From Mesorhizobium sp. B2-4-15 (GTDB lineage Bacteria; Pseudomonadota; Alphaproteobacteria; Rhizobiales; Rhizobiaceae), in the NCBI RefSeq assembly GCF_006658505.1, contig NZ_VFUZ01000015.1:62001-126000 (forward strand): a stretch of DNA of 64,000 bases, written 5' to 3'. A program made the translations under genes and the position numbers. The notes beneath the pieces were generated by a model. That model saw nothing but the letters and a program-made list of their open reading frames with translations, was not told the DNA's origin and did not search any database. Positions 52,740 to 61,721 of this stretch are shown here, one piece after another. Positions within the stretch are counted from its first letter, which is position 1, and every line of letters starts with the position of its first letter.

Positions 52740-55208
52740 TCAGCCCTTGCGGGGCAGTTGCGGTACAAGGCTGCGCTTGCCGCCATCCTTGCCCTTGGGC
52801 TCCGGCTTCTGCGCCACAACCTTCCTTGCGGCAGGCTTCTTGGCCGCCGCCTTGCGCGGCTTCGGCGCGTCTTCCGGCTCTTCCTTCTTCGGCTTCACCG
52901 GTGCCTCGTCGGCCAGCGATTCGAGCTTCAGGCCGGTCTCGCCGGTTTCCTTCTTCTCAACGGTGACGCGCACCGTGCCGCCCTTCTTCAGCTTGCCGAA
53001 CAGCACCTCGTCGGCCAGCGGCTTCTTGATGTGCTCCTGGATCACGCGGCCGAGCGGCCGCGCGCCCATGCGCTCGTCATAGCCCTTGTCGGCGAGCCAA
53101 GCGATCGCATCCGGCGACAGGTCGAAGGTGACGCCACGCTCGGAGAGCTGGGCTTCGAGCTGCATGACGAACTTCTGCACCACCTGGTGGATGACCGGCA
53201 CCGGCAGCGAGCCGAACGGGATGATCGCATCGAGGCGGTTGCGGAACTCCGGCGTGAACAGCCGGTTGATCGCCTCGACATCGTCGCCTTCGCGCTTGGT
53301 CGAACCAAAACCGATCGCCGCGCGCTGCGCATCCGACGCACCCGCATTGGTGGTCATGATCAGGATCACGTTGCGGAAGTCGATCTGCTTGCCGTTATGG
53401 TCGGTCAGCTTGCCGTGGTCCATGACCTGCAACAGGATGTTGAACAGGTCCGGATGCGCCTTCTCGACCTCGTCGAGCAGCAGCACGCAATGCGGATGCT
53501 GGTCGACGCCGTCGGTCAAGAGGCCGCCCTGGTCGAAACCGACATAGCCGGGAGGCGCGCCGATCAGCCGCGAAACGGTGTGGCGCTCCATGTATTCCGA
53601 CATGTCGAAGCGGATCAGCTCGACGCCGAGCGAAGCAGCCAACTGCTTGGCGACTTCCGTCTTGCCGACGCCGGTCGGGCCTGAGAACAGGTAGGAGCCG
53701 ATCGGCTTTTCGGGTTCGCGCAGGCCAGCCCGCGCCAGCTTGATCGCCGAGGTCAGCGCCGTGATCGCCGTGTCCTGGCCGTAGACGACGCGCTTCAGCT
53801 CGATATCGAGGCCCTGCAGCACCTTCTCGTCGTCGGCCGAAACCGTCTTCGGCGGGATGCGCGCCATGGTAGCGATGGTGGCTTCGATCTCCTTGATGCC
53901 GATGGTCTTCTTGCGCTTGGCTTCCGGCACCAGCATCTGCGAGGCGCCGGTCTCGTCGATCACGTCGATCGCCTTGTCCGGCAGCTTGCGGTCATTGATG
54001 TAGCGCGCCGACAGTTCCACCGAGGCCTTGATGGCTTCGCTGGTGTAGCGGACCTTGTGGAATTCCTCGAAATAGGGCTTGAGGCCCTTCATGATCTCGA
54101 TGGCGTCCTCGACGGTCGGTTCGTTGACGTCGATCTTCTGGAAGCGCCGCACCAATGCACGGTCCTTCTCGAAGAACTGGCGGAACTCCTTGTAGGTGGT
54201 CGAACCGATGCAGCGGATCGCACCCGACGACAGGGCCGGCTTCAACAGGTTCGAAGCGTCCATGGCGCCGCCCGACGTCGCGCCCGCACCGATCACGGTG
54301 TGGATCTCGTCGATGAACAGCACCGCGCCCGGATAATCCTCGAGTTCCTTGACGACCTGCTTCAGCCGTTCCTCGAAATCGCCGCGATAGCGCGTGCCGG
54401 CCAGCAGCGTGCCCATGTCGAGCGCGAAGATGGTGGCATTGTGCAGCACTTCGGGGACGTCGCCCTCGACGATGCGCTTTGCCAGCCCCTCGGCGATCGC
54501 CGTCTTGCCGACGCCGGGATCGCCGACATAGAGCGGGTTGTTCTTCGAGCGGCGGCACAGCACCTGGATGGTGCGGTTGATCTCCGACTCGCGCCCGATC
54601 AGCGGATCGATCTTGCCGGCCTTGGCCTTGTTGTTGAGATTGACGCAATAAGCCGTCAGCGCGTCCTGCTGCTGCTTCTTCTTGCCGCCTTCCTCCTGCG
54701 GCTCGGCGCCATTCTGGCCGCCCTGCTCGTCATCGGCGCCACGCGGCGAGCGCGTCTCCGATGCGCCCGGACGCTTGGCGATGCCATGCGAGATGTAGTT
54801 GACCGCATCGTAGCGGGTCATCTGCTGTTCCTGCAGGAAATAGGCGGCATGGCTCTCGCGCTCGGCGAAGATGGCGACGAGCACGTTGGCGCCCGACACT
54901 TCCTCGCGGCCCGACGACTGCACATGGATCACAGCGCGCTGGATGACGCGCTGGAAGCCGGCCGTCGGCTTGGAATCCTCGTCGTAACCGGTGACGAGGT
55001 TGTCGAGCTCGGTGTCGATATAGGTGAGAACAGTGTGCTTCAGCTCGTCGAGATCGACGTTGCAGGCGCGCATGACGGCGGCGGCCTCGGTATCGTCGAT
55101 GAGCGCGAGCAGCAGATGTTCAAGGGTTGCATATTCATGGTGCCGCTCATTGGCGAGCGTCAGCGCCTGGTGAAGCGCCTTTTCCAGGCCTTGGGAGAAA
55201 GCCGGCAT
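52740..55208 (-). CDS. clpA: ATP-dependent Clp protease ATP-binding subunit ClpA
   Basis: ClpA unfolds proteins and feeds them to ClpP. The 822-residue protein has the N-terminal Clp-N repeats (about 1-145; ALTLANERHHEYATLEHLL), the first AAA+ module with Walker A GDPGVGKTAIAEG and Walker B AVLFIDEIHTVIGAG, and the second with GPTGVGKTEVAKQ and VLLLDEVEKAHPDLF. The ClpP-contact loop IGFG lies in RAAIGFGST, which marks ClpA rather than ClpB. A basic, Ala/Lys/Pro-rich tail (about 770-822) is extra compared with E. coli. clpS lies six bases upstream. Confidence 0.97.
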   Translation of the reverse strand: MPAFSQGLEKALHQALTLANERHHEYATLEHLLLALIDDTEAAAVMRACNVDLDELKHTVLTYIDTELDNLVTGYDEDSKPTAGFQRVIQRAVIHVQSSGREEVSGANVLVAIFAERESHAAYFLQEQQMTRYDAVNYISHGIAKRPGASETRSPRGADDEQGGQNGAEPQEEGGKKKQQQDALTAYCVNLNNKAKAGKIDPLIGRESEINRTIQVLCRRSKNNPLYVGDPGVGKTAIAEGLAKRIVEGDVPEVLHNATIFALDMGTLLAGTRYRGDFEERLKQVVKELEDYPGAVLFIDEIHTVIGAGATSGGAMDASNLLKPALSSGAIRCIGSTTYKEFRQFFEKDRALVRRFQKIDVNEPTVEDAIEIMKGLKPYFEEFHKVRYTSEAIKASVELSARYINDRKLPDKAIDVIDETGASQMLVPEAKRKKTIGIKEIEATIATMARIPPKTVSADDEKVLQGLDIELKRVVYGQDTAITALTSAIKLARAGLREPEKPIGSYLFSGPTGVGKTEVAKQLAASLGVELIRFDMSEYMERHTVSRLIGAPPGYVGFDQGGLLTDGVDQHPHCVLLLDEVEKAHPDLFNILLQVMDHGKLTDHNGKQIDFRNVILIMTTNAGASDAQRAAIGFGSTKREGDDVEAINRLFTPEFRNRLDAIIPFGSLPVPVIHQVVQKFVMQLEAQLSERGVTFDLSPDAIAWLADKGYDERMGARPLGRVIQEHIKKPLADEVLFGKLKKGGTVRVTVEKKETGETGLKLESLADEAPVKPKKEEPEDAPKPRKAAAKKPAARKVVAQKPEPKGKDGGKRSLVPQLPRKG

Positions 55209-55214
55209 GTTACC

Positions 55215-55583
55215 TCACTTCTTCTCCATCACGCATTGCAGCGGATGCTGATTCTGTCGGGCGAAATCCATGACCTGAGACACTTTGGTCTCGGCCACCT
55301 CGAATGTATAGACCCCGCACTCGCCCACTCCATGATTGTGAACATGAAGCATGATGCGTGTGGCGGCTTCGCGGTCCTTCTGGAAAAAACGCTCCAGCAC
55401 GTGAACCACGAACTCCATGGGAGTGTAGTCGTCGTTGAGGATGAGGACCCGGTAAAGGCTGGGCTTCTTGGTCTTGGTTTTGGTGCGCGTGATGACGGCC
55501 GTCCCGCGGCCGGCCTCATTGCCGTCACCGCCGCCGTTTTGCATCCGCGCCACTTGTTTCGTGGCAGTCAAACCGATCGTCAC
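55215..55583 (-). CDS. clpS: ATP-dependent Clp protease adapter ClpS
   Basis: ClpS brings N-end-rule substrates to ClpA. The core is intact: [24 protein letters not shown] (N-end binding pocket with Asn-Asp-Asp), then [14 protein letters not shown] and [18 protein letters not shown]. The start is uncertain. A GTG at 55583 has AGGCAGGA ahead and gives 122 residues. ATG 55544 gives 109 with a poor site. ATG 55622 gives 135 without a site. It is followed by clpA after six bases. Confidence 0.93.
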
Positions 55584-55744
55584 GTAATCCTGCCTCTTCG
55601 AATCCTCATGCGAGTTCAACATGTAGGTGTTCGATGGACGATTTTAAGCCCTTCTGGTTAGCTGACAATATGGCTAGGTGACCAAACTTGGCGGATTTTC
55701 GCAATCGTGAAGCGGCGCGCCCCTCCGAACCTGAAATTGACATG

Positions 55745-55776
55745 AAAAAACCCGGCCGCGCTTCCGCGACCGGGTT
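55745..55776 (-). terminator. Rho-independent terminator of the phasin gene
   Basis: The plus strand has AAAAAACCCGGCCGCG, loop CTTC, then CGCGACCGGGTT. On the minus strand the stem (one G-U pair) is followed by six T's. It lies 45 bases past the phasin stop and separates it from clpS. Confidence 0.9.
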
Positions 55777-55820
55777 CTGTCCTGGCCCAAAGGGCCAGCT
55801 TTGGAATTGTCAGGCGAAGA

Positions 55821-56150
55821 TTACTTCGCCTTGGCAACGATCGATTCGAACGGCTTGTAGGCCTCCTTGGCGAGTTCGGCATAGAGGTCGCCAATCTTGG
55901 TGGCCTCGGCAACGAATGCCTCGTAGGACTGCTTGGCGTAGTCGGACTGGATCTCGATCGCCTTGTCCAGCGACTTGGCCGAGAACAGCTTTTCGAAGGC
56001 GGCGCTGCCGGCTTCGAAGCTCTTCTTGGTGTATTCACCGGCCTCGGTGGCGATCGCCTGAGCGCCCTTCGAGAGCGAAGCGAAGCTCTTCAATCCGGTA
56101 TCCGCGAACTCTTTGCCGTATTTGCTGAAATCTTCGTAGGTCTGGGTCAT
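55821..56150 (-). CDS. Phasin family protein
   Basis: A 109-residue, highly helical protein with the Phasin_2 pattern: FSKYGKEFADTGLKSFASLSKGAQAIATEAGEY in the first half (only partly quoted residues are diagnostic) and a coiled second half with KSLDKAIEIQSDYAKQSYE. Phasins coat polyhydroxybutyrate granules. The gene is monocistronic, ends in a strong terminator and has paired TGCA dyads upstream. No other PHB gene is in the window. Confidence 0.9.
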   Translation of the reverse strand: MTQTYEDFSKYGKEFADTGLKSFASLSKGAQAIATEAGEYTKKSFEAGSAAFEKLFSAKSLDKAIEIQSDYAKQSYEAFVAEATKIGDLYAELAKEAYKPFESIVAKAK

Positions 56151-56209
56151 TTCGTGATTCCCTTGACGGTTGCCTGTTCATAGGACGCGCCCTGTCCGGG
56201 CGGCGTTTT

Positions 56210-56243
56210 GTGCAATGCACGTAACATATTGTGCGCTGCACAA
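56210..56243. promoter_or_regulatory. Paired TGCA dyads upstream of the phasin gene, possible PhaR sites
   Basis: Two palindromes lie 60-93 bases upstream of the phasin start: GTGCAATGCAC (56210-56220) and TTGTGCGCTGCACAA (56229-56243). Their centres are 21 bases apart, two helical turns, so a protein could bind both on one face. PhaR-type repressors of PHB genes bind TGC/GCA-containing dyads upstream of phasin genes in related bacteria. Assignment to PhaR is inference. Confidence 0.6.
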
Positions 56244-56447
56244 AAAGTCAACATTTCGCCCGCGTGGAGGCACTGCCCGAATGCCAATGGCTAAGATTTG
56301 AATAAAGAGAGCTTCAAGCCGAAAGAAAATGGTGAACGCGGCGGTTACCATAAACGGATTGGTAACGCTGCCCCGGTAGCTTGGCCCGAAGTGAGGCAGG
56401 ATCCCTTTGCCGCCTCCAGCGCAACGAGAAATTCAAAGGAACTACCA

Positions 56448-57869
56448 GTGCGTCAGGCGTTGTCGGGCATCGTTTCCAAATCCACCTCTCCCCTCAAAAC
56501 GATCATGATCATCGCCATGGCTATGACGTTTGTCGTTGCCGGCGCAGCCTCGTCCTTGGCGGCGAGGTCGTCCGCCATAGTGGTCGACGCCAAGACCGGC
56601 AAGGTGCTCTATTCAGCCGATGCCAACGGCCGCCGCTACCCGGCCTCGCTCACCAAGATGATGACGCTTTATCTGACGTTCGAAGCGATGGCGGCGGGCA
56701 AGATCGGCAAGAACTCGCCAGTCGTGTTTTCCGCCAAGGCATCCGCGGAGGCGCCGACGAAGCTCGGTGTGAAGCCGGGCGGTTCGGTCACGGTCGAGAC
56801 CGCCATCCTGTCGATTGTCACCAAGTCGGCCAACGACTCGGCGACAGCACTCGGCGAAATGTTGGGCGGCAACGAAACCAATTTCGCCCGCATGATGACC
56901 GCCAAGGCGCGTCAACTCGGCATGAACGGCACCGTTTTCCGCAACGCCAACGGCCTGCCCGATCCGGGTCAGTTCACCACGGCGCGCGACATGGCCACGC
57001 TCGGCATCGCGCTCAGGGAGCATTTCCCGCAATATTACGGCTATTTCTCGCAGCGGTCCTTTCTCTACGGCCGCCAGCGCATCAACGGCCACAACCGTCT
57101 GCTCGGACGCATCAAGGGCGTCGACGGCATCAAGACCGGCTATACCCGTGCCTCCGGCTTCAATCTCGTCTCGTCCGTGTCCGACGGCAACCGCCGCCTT
57201 GTCGCCGTTGTGATGGGCGGCACCTCGGGCGGCAGCCGCGACAACCAGATGGCGAGCCTGATCCATACCTATATGCCGAGGGCCTCGACCCGCGGCGATG
57301 GTGATCTGGTTGCCAAGGCCGACAGCAACCCGGTCAAGGCAATTGCCAAAGTCCTCCTGCCCAAGCACGACGCCCCGACTCCGGACGACAAACCGGTGGC
57401 GGTGGCCAGCGCGGATGACGCTGCTGCCGAGGACGCGACGGTCGCCCAGGATGAAGACAATGCCGACAGCGCTGCCGAGGCCGAGACTCCCAAACTCGTC
57501 GTCCCGGCAAAGAAGGTGAAGACGGTCATCGTCTCCAGCCCGAAGGTCGCCACGGCACAGGTCGTGGCCGCCTATGCCGAGCCGGCCCCTGCCGTCGATC
57601 CGGTCAGCACCGCGTCGGTACCGTCGGGCTGGGCGATCCAGGTCGCCTCTTCGCCGAAACAGTCCGAAGCCCAGGCATTCCTCGACAAGACCACCAAGCA
57701 AGCGCCCAAGGTGCTGGCCGATGCTTCCGGCTTCACCATCGCCTTCGACAAGGATGGCGAGACCTACTACCGCGCCCGTTTCGGCGGTTTCGATTCGAAG
57801 GATGCCGCCTGGAAAGCCTGCACCGCTTTGAAGAAGAAGAAAATCGCCTGCTACGCCGTCCAGCAATAG
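56448..57869 (+). CDS. D-alanyl-D-alanine carboxypeptidase (PBP5/6 type) with C-terminal SPOR domain
   Basis: A 473-residue exported penicillin-binding protein that trims the terminal D-Ala of peptidoglycan stem peptides. After a signal/anchor segment (about 17-39), the S11 domain has Ser67 and Lys70 in PASLTK, the SxN motif in SAND (Ser127) and KTG in GIKTGYT (239-241). A linker of about 110 acidic/Ala/Pro-rich residues leads to a SPOR domain (about 393-470, WAIQVASSP) that binds denuded septal glycan. The start is a GTG at 56448 with AAAGGA seven bases ahead. An ATG at 56298 opens a longer, non-conserved N terminus. Confidence 0.9.
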   Translation: MRQALSGIVSKSTSPLKTIMIIAMAMTFVVAGAASSLAARSSAIVVDAKTGKVLYSADANGRRYPASLTKMMTLYLTFEAMAAGKIGKNSPVVFSAKASAEAPTKLGVKPGGSVTVETAILSIVTKSANDSATALGEMLGGNETNFARMMTAKARQLGMNGTVFRNANGLPDPGQFTTARDMATLGIALREHFPQYYGYFSQRSFLYGRQRINGHNRLLGRIKGVDGIKTGYTRASGFNLVSSVSDGNRRLVAVVMGGTSGGSRDNQMASLIHTYMPRASTRGDGDLVAKADSNPVKAIAKVLLPKHDAPTPDDKPVAVASADDAAAEDATVAQDEDNADSAAEAETPKLVVPAKKVKTVIVSSPKVATAQVVAAYAEPAPAVDPVSTASVPSGWAIQVASSPKQSEAQAFLDKTTKQAPKVLADASGFTIAFDKDGETYYRARFGGFDSKDAAWKACTALKKKKIACYAVQQ

Positions 57870-57915
57870 GACGGCGTGGAAGCAATCTCCCGGAAAATTT
57901 CTGCGTCGAAGGAGA

Positions 57916-58617
57916 CTAGTTGTGATTGGAGAGCAAGACGTCCTTGGCTTCGTTAATCCGCGCCGCCAGGAAAGACGTGCCGCCGACATCGGGGTGCAGG
58001 CGCTGCATCAGGCGGCGGTGCGCCTTGCGGACATCCGCCGCGGCGGCCCCCGCTTCAAGACCAAGGACCTTGTAGGCCTCCTCCTTAGTCATGGCGCCCG
58101 GACCTGGCGCAACACCCAGCCCTTCGCCACCGTTCGTCTCAGTGTTTTTGCGCCAGACGGGAAATCTGCCGTCAAGATACGTCTCTAGCAACTGGCGGCT
58201 CTCCGCATCGCCGGAGAGTTCGCGGTAGAGATGCTGCAATTCCGAAAGACCCATTGCGCCAAGCATCTTGCCGTCGTGGCGGCCGGCCAGAACCAGTCCT
58301 TCGAGGCCGCCCGTATTGTGATCGAGTTCCATCTCGAGCGCTGCCGTCCGTACCGTCGAGCGTCTACCAGGAGTTGGTTTGGTATTTGGTCGGGTTTTGC
58401 GTGTGGCCGCATACCAGCCGATTGCCGCGAACAGGATGATGCCGCCGATGCCCTGGCGCCCGACCAGGAGCACGGCGCCCCCCACGACCGCCAGCAGGAT
58501 TGGGCCTAATGTTCTCGTCCCGTTCGCCAGACGGGCCGGATCGGCGTGAAGAAAGGCCATGGCTACGCTCAGCAGCACCAGCAGCAATACGATCAGAACG
58601 ATAATTGCGCCTAACAT
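57916..58617 (-). CDS. DnaJ-domain membrane protein
   Basis: A 233-residue protein with two N-terminal membrane segments (about 3-25 and 37-65) and a C-terminal J domain (about 175-233) that includes KEEAYKVLGLEAGA and the HPD tripeptide at 208-210. The layout (membrane segments first, J domain last) resembles TIM14/DjlA-like co-chaperones that recruit DnaK to the membrane. Partner unknown. The start at 58617 begins the first membrane segment. The upstream frame to 58647 adds ten residues without a better site. Confidence 0.85.
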   Translation of the reverse strand: MLGAIIVLIVLLLVLLSVAMAFLHADPARLANGTRTLGPILLAVVGGAVLLVGRQGIGGIILFAAIGWYAATRKTRPNTKPTPGRRSTVRTAALEMELDHNTGGLEGLVLAGRHDGKMLGAMGLSELQHLYRELSGDAESRQLLETYLDGRFPVWRKNTETNGGEGLGVAPGPGAMTKEEAYKVLGLEAGAAAADVRKAHRRLMQRLHPDVGGTSFLAARINEAKDVLLSNHN

Positions 58618-58894
58618 TTCCCACCGCCCCGCGGATGCCCTGTCCACCTGGACAGCCGCGTGATGCCTTTCAACACCTTTTCTGCGCCGGAATCATGGCC
58701 TTCACCCGGACAGGAGGAGGACCGCCTTGCGGGCTGATTCTCCAACGCCGCGGCCTTTGTCGACCTCGACAGCTCTTCATTGCGCATGAATTTCAAGATG
58801 TGGCGTTGCCGCGCCGCTTGCAAGTCCAGCGCAAGGCAAGATTGAGGGCCAGAAAAGGCCCGCGCACGAACTGGCGACGCTTCCGCGCGATGAC

Positions 58895-59332
58895 CTACAG
58901 CAAGCCGAGATCGGCGAGTTCACGCCTGAGTTTCGGCGGCATCTCGACCAACCCGGCCTTGCCCTTGCCCAGATCTGCCGGTGCGTCCGAAGGCTTCAGA
59001 TAGCGCCAGCCCTGGAAAGCCCGGCGCGGCTGCCAGTCGGTGCGCACGACTTGCGGGTCGAGAACCAGGTGACAGCGGCCGATGCCCTCATCGTCGGTGA
59101 AGGGCCGGATCTCGGTGATCAGCTGGCGGCATTGGACGCTGCCCTTGATAACCCAGTAGAGCGAGCCGCCGTCGGTGATCTCGGCGCCGCGCGTCGGCAC
59201 CATGCGGGTCGTGTGCCAGTGTTCGGCCGCTTCGCCGGCCCGGCGCCGTTCGTCGAGGCGGAATGCAATCCATTCCTCGAGATCCTCGACGCTGTCGCAG
59301 CCGACGCACAGTTTCAGGAGATTGAGAGCCAT
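58895..59332 (-). CDS. DUF1489 family protein
   Basis: A 145-residue protein with the DUF1489 pattern: MALNLLKLCVGCDSVEDLEEWI at the start (quoted partly: LNLLKLCVGCDSVEDL), TTRMVPTRGAEITDGGSLYWVIKG, CRQLITEIRPF, and the C-terminal QGWRYLKPSDAPADL. The function is unknown; the family is confined mainly to alphaproteobacteria. The ATG at 59332 starts the conserved part. The frame to 59413 overlaps nothing conserved. It lies 74 bases behind the serine deaminase gene. Confidence 0.85.
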   Translation of the reverse strand: MALNLLKLCVGCDSVEDLEEWIAFRLDERRRAGEAAEHWHTTRMVPTRGAEITDGGSLYWVIKGSVQCRQLITEIRPFTDDEGIGRCHLVLDPQVVRTDWQPRRAFQGWRYLKPSDAPADLGKGKAGLVEMPPKLRRELADLGLL

Positions 59333-59406
59333 TCGCGAAGATTTAATCCGGTGCGCCAACGCGTCAACGGCCTGAACAAGTTCTCCACAGTGCCGGACGC
59401 CGTCGT

Positions 59407-60810
59407 TCAGCATTCCACGACGTTGACCGCCAGGCCGCCAAGGCTGGTTTCCTTGTACTTCTCGTTCATGTCGAGGCCGGTCTGGCGCATGGTCTCGATT
59501 GCTGCGTCGAGCGGGACGAAATGGACGCCGTCACCCTTGATCGCCAGCGACGCGGCCGTCACCGCCTTCACCGCGCCCAGCGCATTGCGCTCGATGCACG
59601 GCACCTGCACCAGCCCGCCGACCGGATCGCAGGTCATGCCAAGATGGTGTTCGAGAGCGATCTCGGCGGCGTTCTCGACCTGCTCGGGCGTGCCGCCCAT
59701 GACGGCGCACAGGCCGGCCGCCGCCATTGCCGAGGCGGAGCCCACCTCGCCCTGACAGCCGACCTCGGCGCCGGAGATCGACGCATTGGATTTGATGATG
59801 CCGCCGACAGCGGCGGCCGTCAGCAGGAAGTCGCGGATGCTTGGCTGGTCGGCCTCGGGATGGAAATGCAGCCAGTAGCGCAGCACCGCGGGCAGCGTGC
59901 CCGCCGCACCGTTGGTCGGCGCGGTGACGACGCGGCCGCCTGCGGCATTCTCCTCGTTGACCGCCATCGCATAGATCGACAGCCAGTCATTGGCGAGCAA
60001 GGGATTCGGCCGGTTCTGCTGCCACTGCTCCTGCAACTTGTCGTGGAGCTGTCTGGCGCGGCGCCGCACCTTCAGCCCGCCCGGCATGACGCCGTCCTGC
60101 GACAGCCCGCGGTCGATGCAGCCCTTCATGGCACTCCAGATGGCGTCGAGACCGGCGTCGAGCTCCTCGCGCGACATCTGCGTTTCCTCGTTGACGCGTT
60201 TCATGTCGGCAATCGAAAGGCCGCTCTTGGCCGCCATCTTCAGCATTTCGGCCGCATTCTTGAAGGGATACGGCACTTTCTTGCCTTCTGTCGTCACCGA
60301 CCCCTTGGCCTTCATCCGCTGCAACTCTTCTTCCGAGACCACGAAGCCGCCGCCGATCGAATAGTAGATGCGCTTGAGCAGCAGGCGGCCGTCCGCGTCG
60401 TAGGCATAGAACGCCATGCCATTGGCATGGCCGGTGAGCGGCGTCTTGCGGTCGAGCACCAGATCGGTGGCTGGGTCGAAACGGTAGGAGGGATGGCCGG
60501 GTGGTGAGATCAGCTTGTCGGCGGTGATGCGGCTGACGATTTCGTCGGCCTGGTCGGGGTCGACCGTTTGCGGGGTCTGGCCGGCGAGGCCAAGGATGAC
60601 GGCGCGGTCGCTGCCATGGCCGATGCCGGTATAGGCGAGCGAGCCATGCAGGCTGGCGCCGATGCGCGCAATTTTGGCGCCGGCGGGCCGCGGCCAGTCA
60701 TCCCCCGCGACCTCGTCGAGAAACCGCCGCGCGGCCGTCATCGGCCCCATCGTGTGCGAACTGGAGGGGCCGATGCCGATCTTGAACAGGTCGAAAACCG
60801 AAAGGAACAC
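59407..60810 (-). CDS. sdaA: L-serine ammonia-lyase (single-chain, Fe-S)
   Basis: SdaA turns L-serine into pyruvate and ammonia with a [4Fe-4S] cluster. The 467-residue protein has the beta domain first (FKIGIGPSSSHTMGPM at residues 9-24) and the alpha domain second, with the cluster cysteines in ISGAEVGCQGEVGSASAMA and AEIALEHHLGMTCDPVGGLVQVPCIERN (not quoted in full elsewhere). The start is a GTG at 60810 with AGGAGACAGC ahead. The frame runs to 61218, but that part is antisense to the amidohydrolase. The RidA-family protein at 48192-48656 could scavenge its aminoacrylate intermediate. Confidence 0.94.
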   Translation of the reverse strand: MFLSVFDLFKIGIGPSSSHTMGPMTAARRFLDEVAGDDWPRPAGAKIARIGASLHGSLAYTGIGHGSDRAVILGLAGQTPQTVDPDQADEIVSRITADKLISPPGHPSYRFDPATDLVLDRKTPLTGHANGMAFYAYDADGRLLLKRIYYSIGGGFVVSEEELQRMKAKGSVTTEGKKVPYPFKNAAEMLKMAAKSGLSIADMKRVNEETQMSREELDAGLDAIWSAMKGCIDRGLSQDGVMPGGLKVRRRARQLHDKLQEQWQQNRPNPLLANDWLSIYAMAVNEENAAGGRVVTAPTNGAAGTLPAVLRYWLHFHPEADQPSIRDFLLTAAAVGGIIKSNASISGAEVGCQGEVGSASAMAAAGLCAVMGGTPEQVENAAEIALEHHLGMTCDPVGGLVQVPCIERNALGAVKAVTAASLAIKGDGVHFVPLDAAIETMRQTGLDMNEKYKETSLGGLAVNVVEC

Positions 60811-60998
60811 GCTGTCTCCTGAGTCACGTCGAGGACTACATATAGGAATTCTCGGGATGTTTCCGCTCTTTTGGCAATCGCGGCGCAGCATCTGCCGACT
60901 TTGTTTGCTCCGGCAGCGACATTGATTGCCGGAGCATCGGCTCGCGGCTATTCTCGCATGACGCACCAGCGTGGTTTGCGGTTCATCAGGGGGATGTG

Positions 60999-61694
60999 AT
61001 GCTCGTGTTGGATGCCAGGCCGAAACCGGTGCAAATCGACCCCGCCCTGACGGCGGTCGTCGTTGTGGACATGCAGAACGCGTTTGCCACGGCGGGCGGC
61101 ATGTTCGATCTGGCAGGCATGGACATTTCAGGCGCCGCCCTGGCGATCGAAGCCAGCAGGCGCCTACTTGCGGCCGCCCGCCGAAACGGCATGCCGGTGG
61201 TCTATCTCCAGATGTCATATCGGTCTGATCTCAGCGACGCGGGAGACCCCTCCTCGCCGAACCACCAGAAGGAATTGGGGATGGTGCTGATGCGCGAGCG
61301 CCCGGAGCTTCGCGGCAGACTGTTGATCGACGGCAGCTGGGATTGGCGGATCGTCGACGCCCTGAGGCCCGAGTCAGGCGACGAGGTCATCCGAAAATCG
61401 CGCTACAGCGGCTTTTGCAGGACCGGCCTGGAAAGATACCTGCGCGCCCGGAAAATCCGCTACCTCCTGTTCACCGGGGTCGCCACCAACATATGCGTCG
61501 ATGCAACCGCGCGCGACGCCTACATGCTGGAGTTCTGGCCCATCCTGGTCGAGGACGCGATCAACCATTCGGGTCCGGACTTCAATCGCCAGTCGACATT
61601 GTGGAATTTCGAGAACGCCTTGGGATGGGTCACCAGCACTGACAAAGTCATCAAGGCCTTGCAGAAGGAAGCCGCCGAACCTTTGCCGACCTGA
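60999..61694 (+). CDS. Isochorismatase-fold amidohydrolase, RutB-like
   Basis: A 231-residue cysteine hydrolase. It follows E. coli RutB closely: the N-terminal VVVDMQNAFATAGGMFDLAG, GSWDWRIVD, RYSGF, TGVATNICV and the late GPDFNRQSTLWNFENALGWV. The triad is present, with Asp24, Lys143 and Cys176; the Lys-to-Cys spacing (33) equals that of RutB. RutB hydrolyses (peroxy)ureidoacrylate in pyrimidine breakdown. No other rut gene is in the window, so the substrate here may be a related ureido acid. The ATG at 60999 is preceded by AGGGGG. Divergent from sdaA. Confidence 0.85.
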   Translation: MLVLDARPKPVQIDPALTAVVVVDMQNAFATAGGMFDLAGMDISGAALAIEASRRLLAAARRNGMPVVYLQMSYRSDLSDAGDPSSPNHQKELGMVLMRERPELRGRLLIDGSWDWRIVDALRPESGDEVIRKSRYSGFCRTGLERYLRARKIRYLLFTGVATNICVDATARDAYMLEFWPILVEDAINHSGPDFNRQSTLWNFENALGWVTSTDKVIKALQKEAAEPLPT

Positions 61695-61721
61695 GCCAGC
61701 CAAAGCAGGGTACAAGAGAGC

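Noticed and set aside
54057..55661. 534-codon open frame on the plus strand opposite clpA and clpS
   Set aside because: Runs across two real genes on the other strand, with no recognisable domain and no ribosome binding site.
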